Shown: positions 29,710 to 39,238 of the stretch, piece after piece
Layout of the letters: every line of letters starts with the position of its first letter
Numbering within the stretch: the stretch's first letter is position 1
Source: Leifsonia xyli subsp. xyli str. CTCB07
GTDB taxonomy: Bacteria; Actinomycetota; Actinomycetes; Actinomycetales; Microbacteriaceae
Length of the DNA: 64,000 bases
Reading direction: 5' to 3'
NCBI RefSeq assembly: GCF_000007665.1
Contig: NC_006087.1
Coordinates: 1,364,001-1,428,000, forward strand
Position numbers and translations under genes: made by a program
Notes under the pieces: model-generated
Told to the model about the DNA's origin: nothing
Database searches by the model: none
Seen by the model: the letters and a program-made list of their open reading frames with translations, nothing else

Positions 29710-30278
29710 ACCCTGTCGCCGTCTCCGGCCAGCGCCACGACATCTCCCGCAGCCGTGCGTGAGAGCGTCTGACCCGGCTCGCCTCCACCGCGGTGCGACC
29801 CGTCATCGGCTCGGTGTTCCGCTGGCGGGCGCGGCGGGGCATACACGGGTAAGATTCCGCCGCAGAGCTCAGGGGCCCCTGCTGCGCGCTTCCCGAGCCT
29901 GCCGTCCACGGCGGCGGCGAGCGCCGCGCCGAAAGCGTAAGCGATCAGGTCCGTGACCTGGAACGTCGTGCCGAAGACAAGCGCCGCGCCGGGGATCGCC
30001 GTCGAGAGCCAGGCGGGGACGCCTGTGAGCTGCGCGAATTCGATCGCCGCGCAGGCGGCGAAAGCCACAGCGGCGATGCGGAGCGCAGACCAACGGGGGA
30101 CGACCAGAGCGAGGAGGGCGAAGAGCAGGACCGCGTAGACAGCATCGGCGGCGAACGCGCCCGCCGCGCTAGCGGTGGCGAAGTGGAGGAGGAGACCGAC
30201 CGCGACGGTCGAGACCGCGACGGCGAGGAGCACGGTGCGGCTTCGAGCGGCGGCACGGCGGTGAGCAGGGGCGATCAT
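29484..30278 (-). CDS. DUF2809 membrane protein with an aberrant C-terminal read-through
   Basis: The first about 130 residues from the ATG at 30278 contain four hydrophobic segments and ALRIAAVAFAACAAIEFAQLT and TTFQVTDLIAYAFGAALAAAVD, typical of DUF2809 proteins, which normally end near here (about 140 residues). The frame instead continues another 130 residues rich in Arg/Pro/Ser and overlaps the permease gene by 226 bp. This looks like loss of the original stop by a small indel around 29860-29900. The domain may still work; the tail is probably not native. Function unknown. Confidence 0.6.
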   Translation of the reverse strand: MIAPAHRRAAARSRTVLLAVAVSTVAVGLLLHFATASAAGAFAADAVYAVLLFALLALVVPRWSALRIAAVAFAACAAIEFAQLTGVPAWLSTAIPGAALVFGTTFQVTDLIAYAFGAALAAAVDGRLGKRAAGAPELCGGILPVYAPPRPPAEHRADDGSHRGGGEPGQTLSRTAAGDVVALAGDGDRVHVPAGARSVRRPSTSRIFTLFEYSIDPYRKSRTARRITTAASTNSSTTMMIDCHSGREPKAFRRSAVIGAVKGK

Positions 30279-30358
30279 CCTCCGACGCTACCGATCCACG
30301 CGAACGCTCGCGTCCTCCCGATGACGGAGAAGCCTCACCCGGTGGGAGGATCGGAAGC

Positions 30359-31381
30359 ATGACCGCACAGCCAGCGCCGCCCTCCGACGCCGCCCTCCTC
30401 TCGCTCCCCAAGGCCGAACTCCACCTCCACATTGAGGGCGCCCTCGAACCGGAGCTGGCCTTCGAACTCGCCGGCCGGGGCGGTGTTGCCCTCCCCTACG
30501 GTTCCGTCGCCGAGCTCGCGGCGCAGTACGACTTCCACGATCTGCAGTCCTTCCTCGACCTCTACTACGCGACCATGGAGGTGCTGCGCACGGAGGAGGA
30601 CTTCGCCGAGCTGACCCGCCGCTACCTGCGCAGGGCTGCGTCCCAGGGCGTACGGCACGCCGAGCTGTTCTTCGACCCGCAGGCGCATCTGGCCCGCGGC
30701 GTCCCGATCGAGGCAGTCGTGGACGGCATCGGAGGGGCGCTGTCGGAGGCCGGGCGCGACCTCGACATCACAGGCGGCCTGATCCTCTGCTTTCTGCGCG
30801 ACCAGCCGGTCGAGTCCGCGGACGCCGTGCTCAGCGCCGCGCTGACTCGCCCGGAGCCGCTGCTCGGCGTCGGTCTCGACTCGGCCGAGGTCGGCTACCC
30901 GCCGGAACTGTTCGCCGGGGTGTTCGCCCGCGCCCGCGACGCCGGCCTGCGCGCCGTCGCGCACGCGGGCGAGGAGGGCCCGCCCGCCTACATCCACCAG
31001 ACGCTCGATCTGCTGGGCGTCGAACGGATCGACCACGGTATCCGCGCTGTGGAGGACACGGAGCTGCTGCACCGGCTCGCGGCGGAGGGCACACCGCTCA
31101 CGGTGTGCCCTCTCTCGAACGTGCGGCTGCGCACCGTTGCCGACCTCGCCGGACACCCACTGCTGCGCCTGGACGAGGCCGGTGTGCGCGTCACCGTCAA
31201 CTCGGACGACCCCGCGTACTTCGGCGGCTACATCGGTGACAACTATCTCGCTGTGCGTGACGCGCTCGGCGTCACCGCCGACCAGGCAAAACGCTTCGCC
31301 CGCACCTCGATTGAGGCGTCTTTCGCGACGAAGGAGCGCCGGACCGAGCTGCTGGACGCGGTGGAGGCATGGCGCGGATGA
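30359..31381 (+). CDS. add: adenosine/adenine deaminase
   Basis: 340 residues from the ATG at 30359. Zinc motif LPKAELHLHIEGAL (about 16-29), then AELFFDPQAHL, catalytic HAGEEGPPAYI, ERIDHGIRAVED, CPLSNVRL and NSDDPAYFGGYIGDNY. The last form and the length fit the subgroup that includes adenine deaminases of the Aah1 type, so the true substrate may be adenine rather than adenosine; the family assignment is firm. Salvage of purines, cytosolic. Followed by an amino-acid permease in the same direction. Intact. Confidence 0.88.
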   Translation: MTAQPAPPSDAALLSLPKAELHLHIEGALEPELAFELAGRGGVALPYGSVAELAAQYDFHDLQSFLDLYYATMEVLRTEEDFAELTRRYLRRAASQGVRHAELFFDPQAHLARGVPIEAVVDGIGGALSEAGRDLDITGGLILCFLRDQPVESADAVLSAALTRPEPLLGVGLDSAEVGYPPELFAGVFARARDAGLRAVAHAGEEGPPAYIHQTLDLLGVERIDHGIRAVEDTELLHRLAAEGTPLTVCPLSNVRLRTVADLAGHPLLRLDEAGVRVTVNSDDPAYFGGYIGDNYLAVRDALGVTADQAKRFARTSIEASFATKERRTELLDAVEAWRG

Positions 31382-31498
31382 CCGGATCGCCGGCCGGCGC
31401 CGGTGCCGTCCTCGCCCCGCGGGCCTCCCACCGCTGACACCCGGCCGCCTGGCATAATGAGCCTCCAGCGGCCCCGAACCGCTCCCGAAGGAGAGACC

Positions 31499-32902
31499 TT
31501 GTCGAGCACCTCAGCGCCATCGACACCCCGAAACGGGACTCTGAAGCGCACTCTCGGACTCTGGGCCATCGTCGGCCTCGGACTCGGCTATATGACGCCA
31601 ACCGTGGTGTTCGACACCTTCGGCATGGTGTCGCGGGAAACGAACGATGTGGTTCCGTCCACGTATCTGATCGCCCTGACCGTGATGATGCTCACCGCTG
31701 TCAGCTACGGGAAGATGGCCGGCGCCCTCCCGAGCGTCGGCTCGGCCTACACCTATGTTCGCGAATCCGTCCACCCGAACGTCGGCTTCATGGTCGGCTG
31801 GACCTCGCTCATCGACTACATGCTCCTGCCGATGGTCAACTGCCTCATCATCCGCAGCTACCTGGAGGCCCTGTTCCCCGGTGTCCCCGGCTGGATCTGG
31901 GTGGTCGTCTACTGCGCCGTCGTCACCTCGATCATCTTCCTGACCATGCGTGGCACCTCGAATCTCAACATGCTCCTGCTCGTGTTCTCGATCGTCGTCA
32001 TCGCAGTGTTCGTCGTCCTCGTCATCGCCCAGCTGGCGCAGGGCGAGGCAGCGGGAACCGTCGCCTCTCTGCACCCGTTCCTCCACGACAGCGTCACGAT
32101 AGGCGCTGTCCTGACGGGCGCCACGATCGTGTGCTTCTCCTTCATCGGCTTCGACGCGGTGACCATGTACGCGGAAGAGGCGACGTCGCCGGCGATCATG
32201 CCGCGCGCGATCCTGTTCACGGTCGTCACCGGAGGAGCGATCTTCCTGGTCGCCGCCTACATCACCCAGCTGCGGTTCCCTTCCTCATCGGCGTTCCCCG
32301 TCGAGGCGATCGAGGACAGCACACTGCCGCAGATCGGCTTCCAGGTCGGCGGCCCTGTGCTCCAGGCCGCGCTGACCGCGGCCGGCTTCTGCGCAACGCT
32401 GGCCTCCGGACTCGCCTCGCACGCCTCCGTGTCCCGAATGCTCCTCGTGATGGGGCGCAACAACGTCCTCCCACGGCGTCTCTTCGGCCACATCGACCCG
32501 AAGACACACACCCCCACGTTCAACATCGTTCTGGTCGGCCTCATCAGCCTGCTCGCTGCCGCTTTCACACTGAAGCTGATTGCCGCGTTCATCAACTTCG
32601 GCGCGCTGATCGCGTTCACCTTCGTCAACGTTTCGGTCATCGCCTGGTTCGCGATCCAGAAGGGCCGCCGGCGCACGGCGAAGGATATCGTCACATTCAT
32701 CGCGCTGCCCGGTGTCGGCATGGTGCTGACCGGCGTCCTGTGGGCGAACCTGCACGTGGACGCGCTTGTCGGTGGCCTGGTCTGGGCCGCGATCGGCTTC
32801 GTCTACCTGGTGGTGCTCACCCGCGGCTTCCGCCGCCCCGTCACCGCCTTCGACGAGAACCAGCCGGTGACCGGCTTCAACAAGGCCATCGCGAAGGACT
32901 GA
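31499..32902 (+). CDS. APC-family amino acid/polyamine permease
   Basis: 467 residues from a TTG at 31499, chosen because AAGGAGAG sits 6-7 bases upstream and the first membrane segment follows at the right distance; an ATG at 31457 would add an atypical tail. Twelve hydrophobic segments. Motifs of the APC superfamily: LGLWAIVGLGLGYMTPTVVF (helix 1), GSAYTYVRESVHPNVGFMVGW (helix 3), FIGFDAVTMYAEEATSP (helix 6). Relatives import amino acids such as putrescine or gamma-aminobutyrate; substrate unknown. Convergent with the helicase gene. Confidence 0.88.
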   Translation: MSSTSAPSTPRNGTLKRTLGLWAIVGLGLGYMTPTVVFDTFGMVSRETNDVVPSTYLIALTVMMLTAVSYGKMAGALPSVGSAYTYVRESVHPNVGFMVGWTSLIDYMLLPMVNCLIIRSYLEALFPGVPGWIWVVVYCAVVTSIIFLTMRGTSNLNMLLLVFSIVVIAVFVVLVIAQLAQGEAAGTVASLHPFLHDSVTIGAVLTGATIVCFSFIGFDAVTMYAEEATSPAIMPRAILFTVVTGGAIFLVAAYITQLRFPSSSAFPVEAIEDSTLPQIGFQVGGPVLQAALTAAGFCATLASGLASHASVSRMLLVMGRNNVLPRRLFGHIDPKTHTPTFNIVLVGLISLLAAAFTLKLIAAFINFGALIAFTFVNVSVIAWFAIQKGRRRTAKDIVTFIALPGVGMVLTGVLWANLHVDALVGGLVWAAIGFVYLVVLTRGFRRPVTAFDENQPVTGFNKAIAKD

Positions 32903-32912
32903 ACCGGGCTGG

Positions 32913-34679
32913 TCAGCGACGCCGCGGCTTGCGCGGCGGACGTTCCCCGCGTTCGTCCGGTTTGCGCCGCGCTCCCGCGCCGCGGTCCGGCCGCAGTTCG
33001 ATCAGCTTGCCGCTGATGCGCGTTCCGGTCAGCCGCGCGAGGGTGTCACCGGGGAGATCCGCCGGCAACTCCACGATCGAGAAGTCGGGCATGATCCGGA
33101 TGTGGCCGAAGTCGTCGCGGCTCAGCCCGCCCTCGTTCGCGAGCGCTCCGACGATCTGGCGCGGTTCCACCCGCTGCCGTTTGCCGACCTCGATGCGATA
33201 GGGTGCCATCGGCCTGTAGCCGCGATCGCGGCGCACCGGGCGCTCGCCCCGGCCACGGTCGTCACGACCGGCCCGGGCCAGCCGGTCGTCGCGTGCGTCC
33301 CGCTCGATGCGCTGGGTGAGCGCATCGTCGGCGGAGAGCAGCAGTGGCTCCTCGCCCTGGGCGACGACAGCGAGCGCAGCCGCCACATCCGCCTCGGGCA
33401 CGTCATGATGGGCCACGTAGTGGGCGATGATGTCGCGGAACCGCGAGATGCGGTCCTGCTGGGCGAGGGCGGACGTGATCGCGTCGTCGAAGCGGGCGAG
33501 GCGGGTGACGTTGACGTCGTCGACGCTCGGGAGCGGCATCGGGGTCAACGGCTGACGGGTGGCTTTCTCGATGGCGGTGAGGAGCCGGCGCTCACGCGTG
33601 GTGACGAAGCTGATCGCCGCGCCGCTGCGCCCGGCGCGGCCGGTCCGTCCGATGCGATGCACATACGATTCGGTGTCCACGGGGATGTCGAAGTTGACGA
33701 CATGGCTGATGCGGTCGACGTCGAGCCCGCGCGCCGCCACGTCCGTGGCCACCAGGATGTCGAGCTTGCCCGATTTCAGCTGGCCGACCGTGCGCTCCCG
33801 CTGGGCCTGCGCGACGTCGCCGCTGATCGCCGCCGCCGAGTAACCGCGGGCCCGGAGCCGCTCCGCGAGCGTCTCCGTCTCGTTCTTCGTCCGGACGAAG
33901 ACGATCATCGCCTCGAAGTTCTCGACCTCGAGGATGCGGGTGAGCGCGTCAACCTTCTGCGAGTACGAAACGACGAGATAGCGCTGCGTTGTGTTGGCCG
34001 ACGTCGTCGTCCTGGCCTTGACGGTGACCTCTTCGGGATCGTGCAGGTACTTCTTCGAAATGCGGCGGATCTGCGCCGGCATCGTGGCGGAGAACAGCGC
34101 GACCTGCTTGTCATCGGGCGTGTCGGCGAGAATCTTCTCCACGTCCTCGGCGAAACCCATCTTCAGCATCTCGTCCGCTTCGTCGAGCACGAGGTGCTTG
34201 AGCCCGGAGAGGTCGAGCGTCCCCTTGTCGAGGTGATCCATGATGCGGCCGGGCGTGCCCACCACGATATGCACGCCTCGGCGCAGCGCGGAGAGCTGCA
34301 CTCCGTAACCCTGGCCGCCGTACACCGGCAGCAGATGAACGCCTTTCAGATGCGTCGCATAGCTCTCGAACGCCTCCGCCACCTGCAGCGCCAGCTCGCG
34401 GGTGGGGGCGAGCACGAGCGCCTGCGGGCTCTTCTGCGACAGGTCGAGGCGGGACAGGATGGGAAGGGCGAAGGCCGCCGTCTTCCCGGTCCCGGTCTGG
34501 GCGAGCCCGACCACGTCCCTCCCCTCGAGCAGCAGCGGGATCGTCGCCGCCTGGATGGCGGACGGCGTCTCGTAGCCGACATCCTTCAGGACGGCGAGCA
34601 CAGCCCGGTCCAGACCGAGATCGGCGAAGGTCAGTGCGTCGGCGGCGGTCTCCGCCTCGCCGCTCCCGGTTGCAGGCAT
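32913..34679 (-). CDS. DEAD-box ATP-dependent RNA helicase
   Basis: 588 residues using the third of three successive ATGs, which is the one properly spaced from AAGG. Motifs in order: Q-motif TFADLGLDRAVLAVLKDVGYETPSAIQ, Walker A AQTGTGKTAAF, PTRELA, TPGRIMD, VLDEADEML, SATMP, ARGLDV, HRIGRTGRAGRSG. The C-terminus (from about 490) is Arg-rich and contains a DbpA-like RNA-binding fold (IVGALANEGGLSRDDFGHIRI...VELPADL). Matches DeaD/CsdA helicases used in ribosome assembly and cold adaptation. Intact. Confidence 0.92.
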   Translation of the reverse strand: MPATGSGEAETAADALTFADLGLDRAVLAVLKDVGYETPSAIQAATIPLLLEGRDVVGLAQTGTGKTAAFALPILSRLDLSQKSPQALVLAPTRELALQVAEAFESYATHLKGVHLLPVYGGQGYGVQLSALRRGVHIVVGTPGRIMDHLDKGTLDLSGLKHLVLDEADEMLKMGFAEDVEKILADTPDDKQVALFSATMPAQIRRISKKYLHDPEEVTVKARTTTSANTTQRYLVVSYSQKVDALTRILEVENFEAMIVFVRTKNETETLAERLRARGYSAAAISGDVAQAQRERTVGQLKSGKLDILVATDVAARGLDVDRISHVVNFDIPVDTESYVHRIGRTGRAGRSGAAISFVTTRERRLLTAIEKATRQPLTPMPLPSVDDVNVTRLARFDDAITSALAQQDRISRFRDIIAHYVAHHDVPEADVAAALAVVAQGEEPLLLSADDALTQRIERDARDDRLARAGRDDRGRGERPVRRDRGYRPMAPYRIEVGKRQRVEPRQIVGALANEGGLSRDDFGHIRIMPDFSIVELPADLPGDTLARLTGTRISGKLIELRPDRGAGARRKPDERGERPPRKPRRR

Positions 34680-34859
34680 CATCATCCTTCAACGGTAGCC
34701 CCTGGAGGGGGATGGGGTGAGACGGGTGACGCTGGGCCGAGGACGCAGAAGCCCGGCGGAGGTTCCTGCGACAGCCTCGCTGGCTGAGGATGTCCTGGAT
34801 ACGAAAAGGGTTCCCGTTTCGGTGGCTAACTGGTGGCCTGATCCGGGAGGCTTGTCATC

Positions 34860-35066
34860 ATGCCCCGTCCATATCCGCAGGAGTTCCGTGCTCGAGCGGT
34901 CGCGCTCGTTCGTGCTGGTAAGCAGGCCAAACAGACCGCTGTCGAACTTGGTATCCATCCCCTCACGTTGTCGAACTGGATCCGTCAAGACGATATCGGC
35001 AATGGGCGTCGGCCAGATGTCGCGTTCTCGGAGTCCGCGGAACTGCGCGCGGCGAAGCGCGCCGTA
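34860..35066 (+). pseudogene. IS3-family transposase OrfA fragment
   Basis: The ATG at 34860 opens PRPYPQEFRARAVALVRAGKQAKQTAVELGIHPLTLSNWIRQDDI, the helix-turn-helix of IS3-family OrfA, then ESAELRAAKR. The coiled-coil part (RIRELEQE...) that should follow is gone; the frame wanders to 35141 without family features. No OrfB follows on this strand. It stands immediately left of the IS481 element. Confidence 0.7.
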
Positions 35067-35093
35067 CTGCGATGCGAACTTGTCCGGCAAGTG

Positions 35094-35153
35094 TCAGCGG
35101 CGGCGGAGTACCCACACCACAAGACCGATCACTGCTCCTAACACCACCCCAAC
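35094..35153 (-). pseudogene. 3' stub of a small membrane protein cut by IS481
   Basis: Reading outward from the left end of the IS481 element on the minus strand gives LVGVVLGAVIGLVVWVLRRR and a TGA at 35094-35096, the shape of a terminal membrane segment with a basic tail. The other part of the gene should lie on the right side of the element, near 36273-36500, but I could not join the frames cleanly. Confidence 0.35.
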
Positions 35154-36151
35154 TAGGTGTGATGTCCAGGGAGGTTGTTGTCGATTCTGCTAATGGGTGG
35201 GGCTCTGATGGCGGAGTGGTGCTGGTGATGATTGTAGAAGTGGGGCCAGCCGGGGAGTGCTTCTCGTCGTTCGGCCTCTGAACCATAGAACCGGGCGTAG
35301 GCCCAGCCGTCGGCGAGTGTGCGGTGGAAGCGTTCGATCTTCCCGTTGGTCTGTGGTCGGTATGGTCGGGTCTTCTTCGCCCTGATCCCGAGCTCTGTGC
35401 AGGCGTCTCGCCAGGCGTAGGACTTGTAGGCGGAGCCGTTGTCCGAGAGGACGAGTTCGACGCTGACATCCCGGTCGGCGAACCAGGCGACAGCACGCCG
35501 CAGGACACCGATCGCGGTGTCCGCCTTCTCGTCGGAGCAGATCTCGGCGTAGGCGACGCGGGAGTGGTCGTCGATGATCGTGTAGACGAACACGGTGCCC
35601 AACCGTGGCTCGTAGCGGTGGTTCCTGCTCTTCGTGCGGGTGGCGGTCGCTTCCCGGTTGCGTTCGCCCTGGACGCGGCCGACGAATCGTCAGCCGCCGC
35701 CGTCGGGGATGTTGCCGAACTTCGTCACGTCGACATGGATCAGCGATCCAGGGTGGTCGTGCTCGTAGCGACGGATCGGCTCGCCCGTGACCCGATCAAT
35801 GGTGCAGAGCCGGTTGATGCGGCAGCACACCAGGACGGCGTGGACGGTCGAGGCGGGAAGGCCAAGCTCGCCGGCGATCTGCACCGGCCCCAGGCGTCGT
35901 CGCCACCTCGCCCGCACGATCCGCTTGAGCACGGGCAACGGCGTCCGCGTTGGCATCGATCGTGGGCGGCTAGACCGGTCGGTCATCCCTCCCGTGCCTT
36001 CGGCGCGGAACCTCGCCGCCCATTTCCGCGCGGTAACGGGCGAGACCATAAACATCTTCGCTGCGACGGAGACCAGCCAATGGTCCTCGACGATGAGCCT
36101 GGCAAGGCGCAGACGAGCGCGCGGTGTGAGAGCAGCGTTAACGTGGGACAC
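35153..36151 (-). pseudogene. IS481 transposase with one in-frame TGA
   Basis: From a GTG at 36151 the protein reads helix-turn-helix domains (LTPRARLRLARLIVEDHWLVSVAAKMF) and HVDVTKFGNIPDGGG, then a TGA at 35690-35692 where the family has tryptophan (GGGW RFVGR). The same frame continues RFVGRVQGERNRE, VYTIIDDHSRVAYAEI (second Asp), VLSDNGSAYKS, TRPYRPQTNGKIERFHRTL (catalytic Glu) to the end. So the only lesion is TGG to TGA. The terminal TAG at 35153-35155 lies in the CTAG target repeat, that is, the element borrows its stop from the host. Confidence 0.88.
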
Positions 36152-36268
36152 GAAGGCCTCCTGGATCGTGAAGCGGTTGAACTGAACAGCTCCACTTCAC
36201 AACCGGAGGCCCTCGCCCCTCAACTCCTCACGACCGTATCGCCGAAACAACCCCCCTGGACATCACAC
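35157..36268 (-). mobile_element. IS481-family insertion sequence
   Basis: 1,112 bp bounded by 23-bp terminal inverted repeats GTGTGATGTCCAGGG(A/G)GGTTGTT with one mismatch, and flanked by CTAG direct repeats at 35153-35156 and 36269-36272, a target site characteristic of this family. It contains one transposase gene on the minus strand, interrupted by a single stop codon. The conserved ends suggest a fairly recent arrival. Confidence 0.9.
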
Positions 36269-36272
36269 CTAG

Positions 36273-36532
36273 ACCGAGTCGCCGCTAGCGCTGGAAGAAT
36301 CAGACCAGCACCAGATTCCGCACGTATCGCGTCATCGACAACGTTGATGGTGATAAGAAATGGCACCTCTACAGAAGAGTGCTTATTCGCAGCCTCGAAC
36401 AACCCACAGCGACCACAGTCGCGAGAACACCCAAAATCAGTCCAGAAACGAGACCGAATCGTCGTCGCGAGGATCGCCATACGTGCAGATGCCGGGCGCT
36501 TTGGCTCAGGTGACGTGGTTGTCATGCGCGGC
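36273..36532. other. intergenic DNA between IS481 and ssrA
   Basis: 260 bases with no supportable gene. On the minus strand a frame from about 36520 (MTTTSPEPKRPASARMAILATT) runs into the IS481 end; together with the stub at 35094-35153 it may be the interrupted host gene, but intermediate frames do not agree. Confidence 0.35.
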
Positions 36533-36560
36533 AAAAAACCCCGGTCGAACGAGGTTTTTT
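36533..36560 (-). terminator. Rho-independent terminator of ssrA
   Basis: AAAAAACC(T)CG...CGGGGTTTTTT hairpin with a T6 run, 25 bases beyond the tmRNA 3' end. Confidence 0.88.
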
Positions 36561-36584
36561 CTCTCAACGCGCGACGACGGCCGA

Positions 36585-36978
36585 TGGTGGAGATGGGGGG
36601 AATCGAACCCCCGTCCACTGCTGTGGTCATATGCCTTCTACGGGCGTAGCCAGTGTGTCGCTTTCTCGGCCCCGGAACGTGTCGCTGGCACCTGTTCCGG
36701 CGGGCCTAGTATCAGTTGAAGTCCCTCTGCGCCCTGATACTCAACGCAGAAGCGAGTTCTCTCACTGACGCCAGGCTCCGGGTAGAGAACAGTTCCCGGT
36801 CTGACGGCCTCTTCAGATGGCTGAGGTGAACTTACGCCGCGAGGGCGAAGTCGGCCTTGGCCGAGACAGTGCTCTTGGAATTGGCACTTATTTTTTGCAT
36901 GGATCGTTAACGAGATAACCATGCGTCCTCGACCCGCTTCTCATACTCACGCAGACAATGTCGAAACCGATCATCCCC
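36585..36978 (-). ncRNA. ssrA: transfer-messenger RNA (tmRNA)
   Basis: 394 nt. The 5' end GGGGATGATCGGTTTCGAC and 3' end GACGGGGGTTCGATTCCCCCC...CATCTCCACCA form the alanine tRNA-like domain: 7-bp acceptor GGGGATG/CATCTCC with one G-U pair, T arm and encoded CCA. The tag sequence lies at about 36832-36898 and ends SAKADFALAA then TAA, the expected degradation signal. With smpB 1.7 kb upstream on the same strand, this is the trans-translation system that rescues stalled ribosomes. The usual GCA resume codon is out of frame with the tag by one base (see findings). Confidence 0.95.
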
Positions 36979-37249
36979 ATGCTTCGGCCAGAAGGCCGGG
37001 TCGTCGTCGCGCTGTTGAGTTTTCGAGGTGCTTGCCACTGTCGTGGCGAGTACCTCATTCTACAACACCGCCAGATCCACTGCTCTATGAGCGATCGGTG
37101 GACAACGGAGACTATCAGCATCGCCGAGCGGGGGCCTTATCCGACATCTGCCGGTGGAGTGACTCAGCGCCGATCCGAGCGAGATCGCGCGGTCCAGATG
37201 CATTCCGCTTCGCCGCATCCTGACGGGTGGATCGAGAAGGGCTGCGGGA

Positions 37250-37885
<636 letters not shown>

Positions 37886-37944
37886 AAGGTCACCTCATTT
37901 AGCCGCAACCGGGCTGAAAGCCTGTTATGACTTCGATGTGAGAA

Positions 37945-38685
37945 TCAGGTCGGCTCTACCAAAACGGAACGCAACACCGCCAGCTCGATCTCGTCCAGCC
38001 CCGCGTGCAGCAGGTAGGCGCGGACGCTGCCGTAGCGCTGCTCGATCAGATCGAGTGCGCCCTCGAGGGCCTCCGGCGGACTCCCGGCCATGATGACGCG
38101 CAGTTCGGGTGTGACCTCGACGCCGTAGCTGCTGGCGAGAGCCAGCATCCCCTCGAGCCAGGGTCCGTCGAGGTTCGCCTCCGTTCGTGCGTAGTCGGCG
38201 ACGACCGTCGCGCGGTCCACACCGACGGACAGCAGGGCGAGAGCGACGACGATGCCGGTCCTGTCCTTGCCCGCAGTGCAGTGGACGACGATGGCCCCGT
38301 CGCCGGCACCGGCGATCTCGCGCAGCGCGGTGGCGAGGACGTCCCCGTGGTCCAGCAGGATCTTCTCGTAGAGGTCGGCCAGCGTCGCGCCGAGGGCCGA
38401 CTGCGACGCACCCGAGCCCTCGAACACCGGAAGGCGGAGGACCTCGACAGCGAGCCCGTCCAGGTCGTCGGGCATCAGAGAGACCTCGAAATCGTCGCGC
38501 AGGTCGATCACGACCCGGACACCGAACTCGCGCAGCGATGCCTTACCCGCCTCGCCGAGGCGGGCGAGGCCATCGGAGCGGAAGAGTCTGCCGCTGCGCA
38601 CAACGCCGCCCTCGCTGGGGTAGCCGCCCACGTCGCGGAAGTTGTGAGTGCCGTTGACCGGAATGCGCTCCGCCGCCGTGCTCAT
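37945..38685 (-). CDS. tyrosine-protein phosphatase (PtpB/Y_phosphatase3 family)
   Basis: 246 residues. The P-loop VVHCTAGKDRTGIVVALAL (about 131-149) carries CxxxKDR, the form shared with mycobacterial PtpB-type phosphatases that can act on phosphotyrosine, phosphoserine/threonine and phosphoinositides. N-terminal NFRDVGGYPS and VVRSGRLFRSDGLARL are the matching conserved blocks. No signal peptide. It ends 3 bp from smpB in the same direction, probably co-transcribed with it. Confidence 0.88.
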   Translation of the reverse strand: MSTAAERIPVNGTHNFRDVGGYPSEGGVVRSGRLFRSDGLARLGEAGKASLREFGVRVVIDLRDDFEVSLMPDDLDGLAVEVLRLPVFEGSGASQSALGATLADLYEKILLDHGDVLATALREIAGAGDGAIVVHCTAGKDRTGIVVALALLSVGVDRATVVADYARTEANLDGPWLEGMLALASSYGVEVTPELRVIMAGSPPEALEGALDLIEQRYGSVRAYLLHAGLDEIELAVLRSVLVEPT

Positions 38686-38688
38686 GCT

Positions 38689-39165
38689 CTACTCCCCCAG
38701 GTGCTTCCTGCTGGCCATCGCCCGCTGCGCTTCCCTGTTGTCCTGCCGCTCGCGCAGGGCCTGCCGTTTGTCATACTCGCGCTTGCCTTTCGCGACACCG
38801 ATCTCGACCTTCGCCCGGCCATCGTTGAAATAGATCTGGAGCGGGACGATCGTGTACCCGCCTTGCTTCACCTTGCTCTCGATCTTGAGGATCTGCGCCT
38901 TGTGGAGGAGCAGTTTCCGCTTGCGGCGCGGCGCGTGGTTGTTCCAGGTTCCGTCGGCGTACTCCGGGATGTGGACCGCGTCGAGCCACGCCTCGCCGCC
39001 GTCGACGAACGCATAGCCGTCGACCAGCGACGCCCTCCCGAGTCTCAGCGACTTCACCTCGGTTCCGGTCAGCACGAGCCCAGCCTCATAGGTGTCTTCG
39101 ATGGTGTAGTCGTGACGCGCCCGGCGATTGGTGGCCACGACTTTCTGACCACGTTCCTTGGCCAC
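38689..39165 (-). CDS. smpB: SsrA-binding protein
   Basis: 158 residues from a GTG at 39165 with CAGGAGC eight bases upstream; longer readings enter ftsX antisense. Conserved blocks: [59 protein letters not shown], and a basic C-terminal tail [24 protein letters not shown] that enters the mRNA channel. Binds tmRNA and the stalled ribosome. Order prfB-ftsE-ftsX-smpB-ssrA is conserved in actinobacteria. Intact. Confidence 0.96.
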   Translation of the reverse strand: MAKERGQKVVATNRRARHDYTIEDTYEAGLVLTGTEVKSLRLGRASLVDGYAFVDGGEAWLDAVHIPEYADGTWNNHAPRRKRKLLLHKAQILKIESKVKQGGYTIVPLQIYFNDGRAKVEIGVAKGKREYDKRQALRERQDNREAQRAMASRKHLGE

Positions 39166-39238
39166 GGCTGCTCCTGACGTTTCGAGGGCGGAGATGCGCC
39201 CGCGTAGAGCGCACGGGCAGCGGACCAGTCTATCCGCC

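Noticed and set aside
36638..36922. A 94-codon minus-strand frame
   Set aside because: It lies within ssrA and includes the mis-framed GCA codon; not an independent gene.
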